DNA from: JBMNHG01 sp045627705
GTDB taxonomy: Bacteria > Verrucomicrobiota > Kiritimatiellia > RFP12 > JBMNHG01
NCBI GenBank assembly: GCA_045627705.1
Contig: JAZQOE010000079.1
Span: 1 to 40,854 of the forward strand
Length of the DNA stretch: 40,854 nt
Reading direction: 5' to 3'
Below are positions 37,828 through 40,854 of the stretch, in pieces. The position numbers and the translations under genes were made by a program. The notes below the pieces were generated by a model, which searched no databases, was not told the origin of the DNA, and worked only from the letters and a program-made list of their open reading frames with translations. Numbering within the stretch: position 1 is the first letter of the stretch; every line of letters begins with the position of its first letter.

Positions 37828-37916
37828 TTCGGAATCCGCCCGTTCTTGTTTTCGCCATAGCCTGTCGCAAGGCTAAAGCGCCGCTGTCATCCTCTTGGGA
37901 CGACCGCGGCTTGAAT

Positions 37917-37990
37917 TGGCAGGCCAGGAGAGAATCGAACTCCCATAAACGGTTTTGGAGACCGTCGCACTGCCATTGTGCTACTGGCCT
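37917..37990 (-). tRNA. trpT: tRNA-Trp (anticodon CCA)
   Basis: The minus-strand cloverleaf is 74 bases with an encoded CCA end. The acceptor AGGCCAG pairs with CTGGCCT, the discriminator is G, the anticodon loop is CTCCAAA with CCA, and the T-arm contains GTTCGATTC. It lies 25 bases downstream of rpmG and upstream of secE. Confidence 0.96.
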
Positions 37991-38015
37991 GTTGTCTGCT
38001 TGCCCCGGGCGATCC

Positions 38016-38168
38016 CTACTTGACCTCGCGGTGAAGTGTGCGCTTGCGCTCGGCAGGGCAGTACTTGACAAGCTCGAGTCGAGCCGTCTGCGTGCGCTTG
38101 TTGCGCGTTGTCACGTAATTGCGGCGCTTGCATTCGCTGCACGCCAGAATTGCTAGTTCACGAGGCAT
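38016..38168 (-). CDS. rpmG: 50S ribosomal protein L33
   Basis: This 50-residue protein runs from MPRELAILACSECKRRNYVT to RTLHREVK. The first CxxC knuckle (C10, C13) is intact, but the second is CPAE (C37, E40) where zinc-binding forms have CxxC, so only three cysteines remain. The KYCP...TLHRE ending is diagnostic of L33. It lies between tuf and tRNA-Trp, a frequent bacterial order. The nearest purine-rich site, GGAAG, is about 12 bases before the ATG. Confidence 0.95.
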   Translation of the reverse strand: MPRELAILACSECKRRNYVTTRNKRTQTARLELVKYCPAERKRTLHREVK

Positions 38169-38193
38169 TGGAAACCGACTTCCGTTAATCACT

Positions 38194-38222
38194 GGCGGGC
38201 CGCGGAATCAGCGCGGCCCGCC
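38194..38222 (-). terminator. Hairpin between tuf and rpmG
   Basis: Eleven-base perfect arms (GGCGGGCCGCG and CGCGGCCCGCC) enclose a seven-base loop 33 bases after the tuf stop. There is no T-run on the minus strand (AGTGATTAAC follows), so it is more likely a stabilising or partial-termination structure than a full stop. Confidence 0.5.
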
Positions 38223-38255
38223 GCGTGAAAGTTGTTTTGCTTGACGCGATTCGAA

Positions 38256-39467
<1,212 letters not shown>

Positions 39468-39503
39468 TTCTATTCTCCAAAACTGAGGTCGCAGCCCCAA
39501 AAC

Positions 39504-39579
39504 TGGAGCCCACGAGCGGAATCGGACCGCTGACCCCGTCCTTACCAAGGACGTGCTCTACCTACTGAGCTACGTGGGC
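39504..39579 (-). tRNA. thrT: tRNA-Thr (anticodon GGT)
   Basis: The minus-strand cloverleaf is 76 bases with CCA encoded. The acceptor GCCCACG pairs with CGTGGGC, the discriminator is T, the anticodon arm is GTCCTTGGTAAGGAC and the T-arm contains GGTCCGATTCC. It is 36 bases ahead of tuf and is the first gene after the operon promoter, matching the classical thrT-tufB layout. Confidence 0.96.
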
Positions 39580-39691
39580 TCTTTGAACCTTTCGAGCCAG
39601 CCCTGGGGCACCCACCCCATTGTGTCGGCTGCTACGCTCGCGTTTCCCCATCCCAAGCGGACATAGCCCGCCAAGGAGGAAAAACCGCATG

Positions 39692-39720
39692 AATTTAGCA
39701 AAATGGGGATGCGCTGTCAA
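39692..39720 (-). promoter_or_regulatory. Promoter for the tRNA-Thr-tuf operon
   Basis: On the minus strand TTGACA (39720-39715) and TAAATT (39697-39692) are separated by 17 bases. This is a strong -35 and an acceptable -10 for a housekeeping sigma factor. The transcript would begin near 39685, about 105 bases before the tRNA. Confidence 0.7.
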
Positions 39721-39744
39721 CATGGGTTTTTGGGAATTTTGCGG

Positions 39745-39782
39745 CAAAAAAAACGGGGCCAAAAAAAACGGGGCCTGTCCCC
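39745..39782 (+). repeat. Tandem 15-bp repeat abutting a palindrome variant
   Basis: The sequence caaaaaaaacggggc occurs twice in tandem (39745-39759, 39760-39774). The second copy runs into GGGGCCTGTCCCC (39770-39782), a C-for-T variant of the window's dispersed palindrome. The -35 box of the tuf promoter lies 25 bases away. Confidence 0.7.
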
Positions 39783-39815
39783 ATCTTTACAAGAAACTAA
39801 AGAAGGAAGCTGGAT

Positions 39816-39855
39816 GCAAAAAGGGTGCCCCCGGACGATTGCCGGGGGCACCCTT
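39816..39855. terminator. Terminator of the glycine-rich protein gene
   Basis: Perfect 14-base arms (AAGGGTGCCCCCGG and CCGGGGGCACCCTT) enclose a seven-base loop. On the minus strand the stem is followed by a T-run, 24 bases past the stop codon at 39879. It also insulates the tuf promoter from upstream transcription. Confidence 0.92.
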
Positions 39856-39878
39856 CCTCGAAGAGGCGTGTAGAGGGA

Positions 39879-40854
39879 CTAGCGGATCATCAGGAGGAGG
39901 CCCTTGGTCTTCAGCGGGTAGCGGATGATGACGATGCCACTGCCGCCGTTGCCGCCGTCGTAGCCGCGGTTGCCGTAGTCCATGTAGCCACCGCCACCGC
40001 CAGCGCCGGTGCCGGGGGCACCCGCCGTGGCCTGCGTGCCGTTGCAGTTGCCGCCGTTGCCGCCGCCGCCCTTGCCGCCGGGCGCGGTCTCGCACCAGTA
40101 GGCGCTGTGGTTGCCACCGCCGCCGCCACCGGCATACCAGACTTCGCTGCCGGTCCAGTCGCACATCACGCCGTCGCCACCGGCGCCGGCACGGAAGGCC
40201 TCGTCGACCGCCTCCGCGGAGTGGCCCGCGGTTCCGGCGCCGCCGCCGCCCGAGCCGAGCGTGTAGCGGTTGTCGACGCTTGCGTAGAGGTCGAAGACAT
40301 TCGCGGCGCCGGGATTGCCCTGGCCTTCGACCGCGGTTCCGCCGCGGGACTGGCTGTTGACATAGTCATGGCCGCCGCCGGCCGCGCCGCCGCCCGAAGC
40401 GCCGTCAGATCCGCGGCCGCCATCGGTGTAGAGGCTGCCGCCGCTGCCGCCGCCGAGGGCCGTGAGGGTGACGAAGGAGGATGGCGTACCGTTGCCCTGG
40501 TCGATCGTGAACATGTCCTTGGCCGATCCGCCAGCGCCGACCACGACTTCGTGGATGCCGGCCGGCAGGTGGAAGCCTTCGCTGCGGATGACGCCGCCGG
40601 CGCCGCCGCCGCCACCACCGCAGAGATAGCCGGAGCCGCCCGCGCCGCCGCCGCCGATGACAAGGACGTCAACCGCGACCGAATCGGGAATCTCGAAGGT
40701 GCCGTTATTGCGGAAGACGTGGACCATGTAGGTGGCGTTGTCCTGCCTGACCTTGAGGACTTCGTCGCCGCCCGTGGCCTCGTTGGAGCTGTCGCCGTAG
40801 GTCTGCGTGAAGCGGATGATCACGACGCCCTTGCCGCCGTGGCCGCCGCCGTAG
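39879..40854 (-). CDS. C-terminal part of a glycine-rich secreted-type protein (5' end outside window)
   Basis: The frame is open to the window edge, so the gene is partial and its start is unknown. The visible 325 residues contain one whole glycine-rich domain: an entry strand (YMVHVFRNNGTFEIPDSVAV), VDVLVIGGGGAGGSG, EGFHLPAGIHEVVVGAGGSA, long GGGG runs and a closing strand GGSGIVIIRYPLK. The start of the fragment (GGKGVVIIRFTQTYG) is the closing strand of a previous copy, so the protein has at least two repeats. Such domains occur in large extracellular proteins of Kiritimatiellota, Lentisphaerae and relatives. It ends with a short tail (KTKGLLLMIR) and no recognised sorting signal. Confidence 0.8.
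   Translation of the reverse strand, partial: YGGGHGGKGVVIIRFTQTYGDSSNEATGGDEVLKVRQDNATYMVHVFRNNGTFEIPDSVAVDVLVIGGGGAGGSGYLCGGGGGGAGGVIRSEGFHLPAGIHEVVVGAGGSAKDMFTIDQGNGTPSSFVTLTALGGGSGGSLYTDGGRGSDGASGGGAAGGGHDYVNSQSRGGTAVEGQGNPGAANVFDLYASVDNRYTLGSGGGGAGTAGHSAEAVDEAFRAGAGGDGVMCDWTGSEVWYAGGGGGGNHSAYWCETAPGGKGGGGNGGNCNGTQATAGAPGTGAGGGGGYMDYGNRGYDGGNGGSGIVIIRYPLKTKGLLLMIR

Overview
The window is about 41 kb of GC-rich bacterial chromosome. Several things point to the PVC superphylum, most likely an uncultured Kiritimatiellota-type lineage: the EF-Tu has the RDATK...TIA form of switch I that I associate with planctomycete-like EF-Tu, there are large glycine-rich and secreted repeat-type proteins, a DUF2723/GT117 membrane glycosyltransferase fused to TPRs, and many GGGGTCTGTCCCC-type palindromes. 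The taxonomic call is inference. It rests on no 16S gene.

Region 1 (1-713) is gene wreckage and repeats: the end of a helix-turn-helix protein, a roughly 70-bp repeat unit in two copies, and a roughly 340-bp insertion with inverted ends that splits the first copy and carries the start of a secreted-protein gene. Region 2 (714-3270, minus strand) is a short operon: CDP-alcohol phosphatidyltransferase, then a pyruvate-dehydrogenase E1-beta subunit, then a GT2 glycosyltransferase. Region 3 (3469-14423, plus strand) is cell-envelope work: an outer-membrane-type protein with its own terminator, the GT117-TPR enzyme, a 1297-residue secreted protein with carbohydrate-binding-like ends, and an AlgX/AlgJ-like acetyltransferase.

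Region 4 (14489-17913, plus) holds acetolactate synthase large and small subunits (ilvB, ilvN), followed at once by a GT4 glycosyltransferase whose open frame is studded with nine copies of the 13-bp palindrome. Region 5 (18070-23813, plus) is an export operon: a cysteine-rich zinc-ribbon protein, a HlyD-type adaptor, and two ABC half-transporters whose altered ATPase motifs all fall into one composite site. Region 6 (23871-26293, minus) has a GT2 enzyme, a newly recognised 59-residue gene in front of it with a good promoter, and a ThiE-HAD fusion.

Region 7 (26438-39579, minus) is the conserved transcription/translation block. In transcription order it runs tRNA-Thr, tuf, rpmG, tRNA-Trp, secE, nusG, rplK, rplA, rplJ, rplL, rpoB, rpoC. 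It starts from a clear promoter at 39692-39720 and ends in a strong hairpin at 26368-26420. Region 8 (39689-40854) has more repeats, a bidirectional terminator and the C-terminal part of a glycine-rich protein that runs off the window.

The most unusual signals are the palindromes inside the GT4 coding sequence, the nested insertion near the left edge, the hidden 59-residue gene, the one-sided ABC pair with its zinc-ribbon partner, and the ThiE-HAD fusion.
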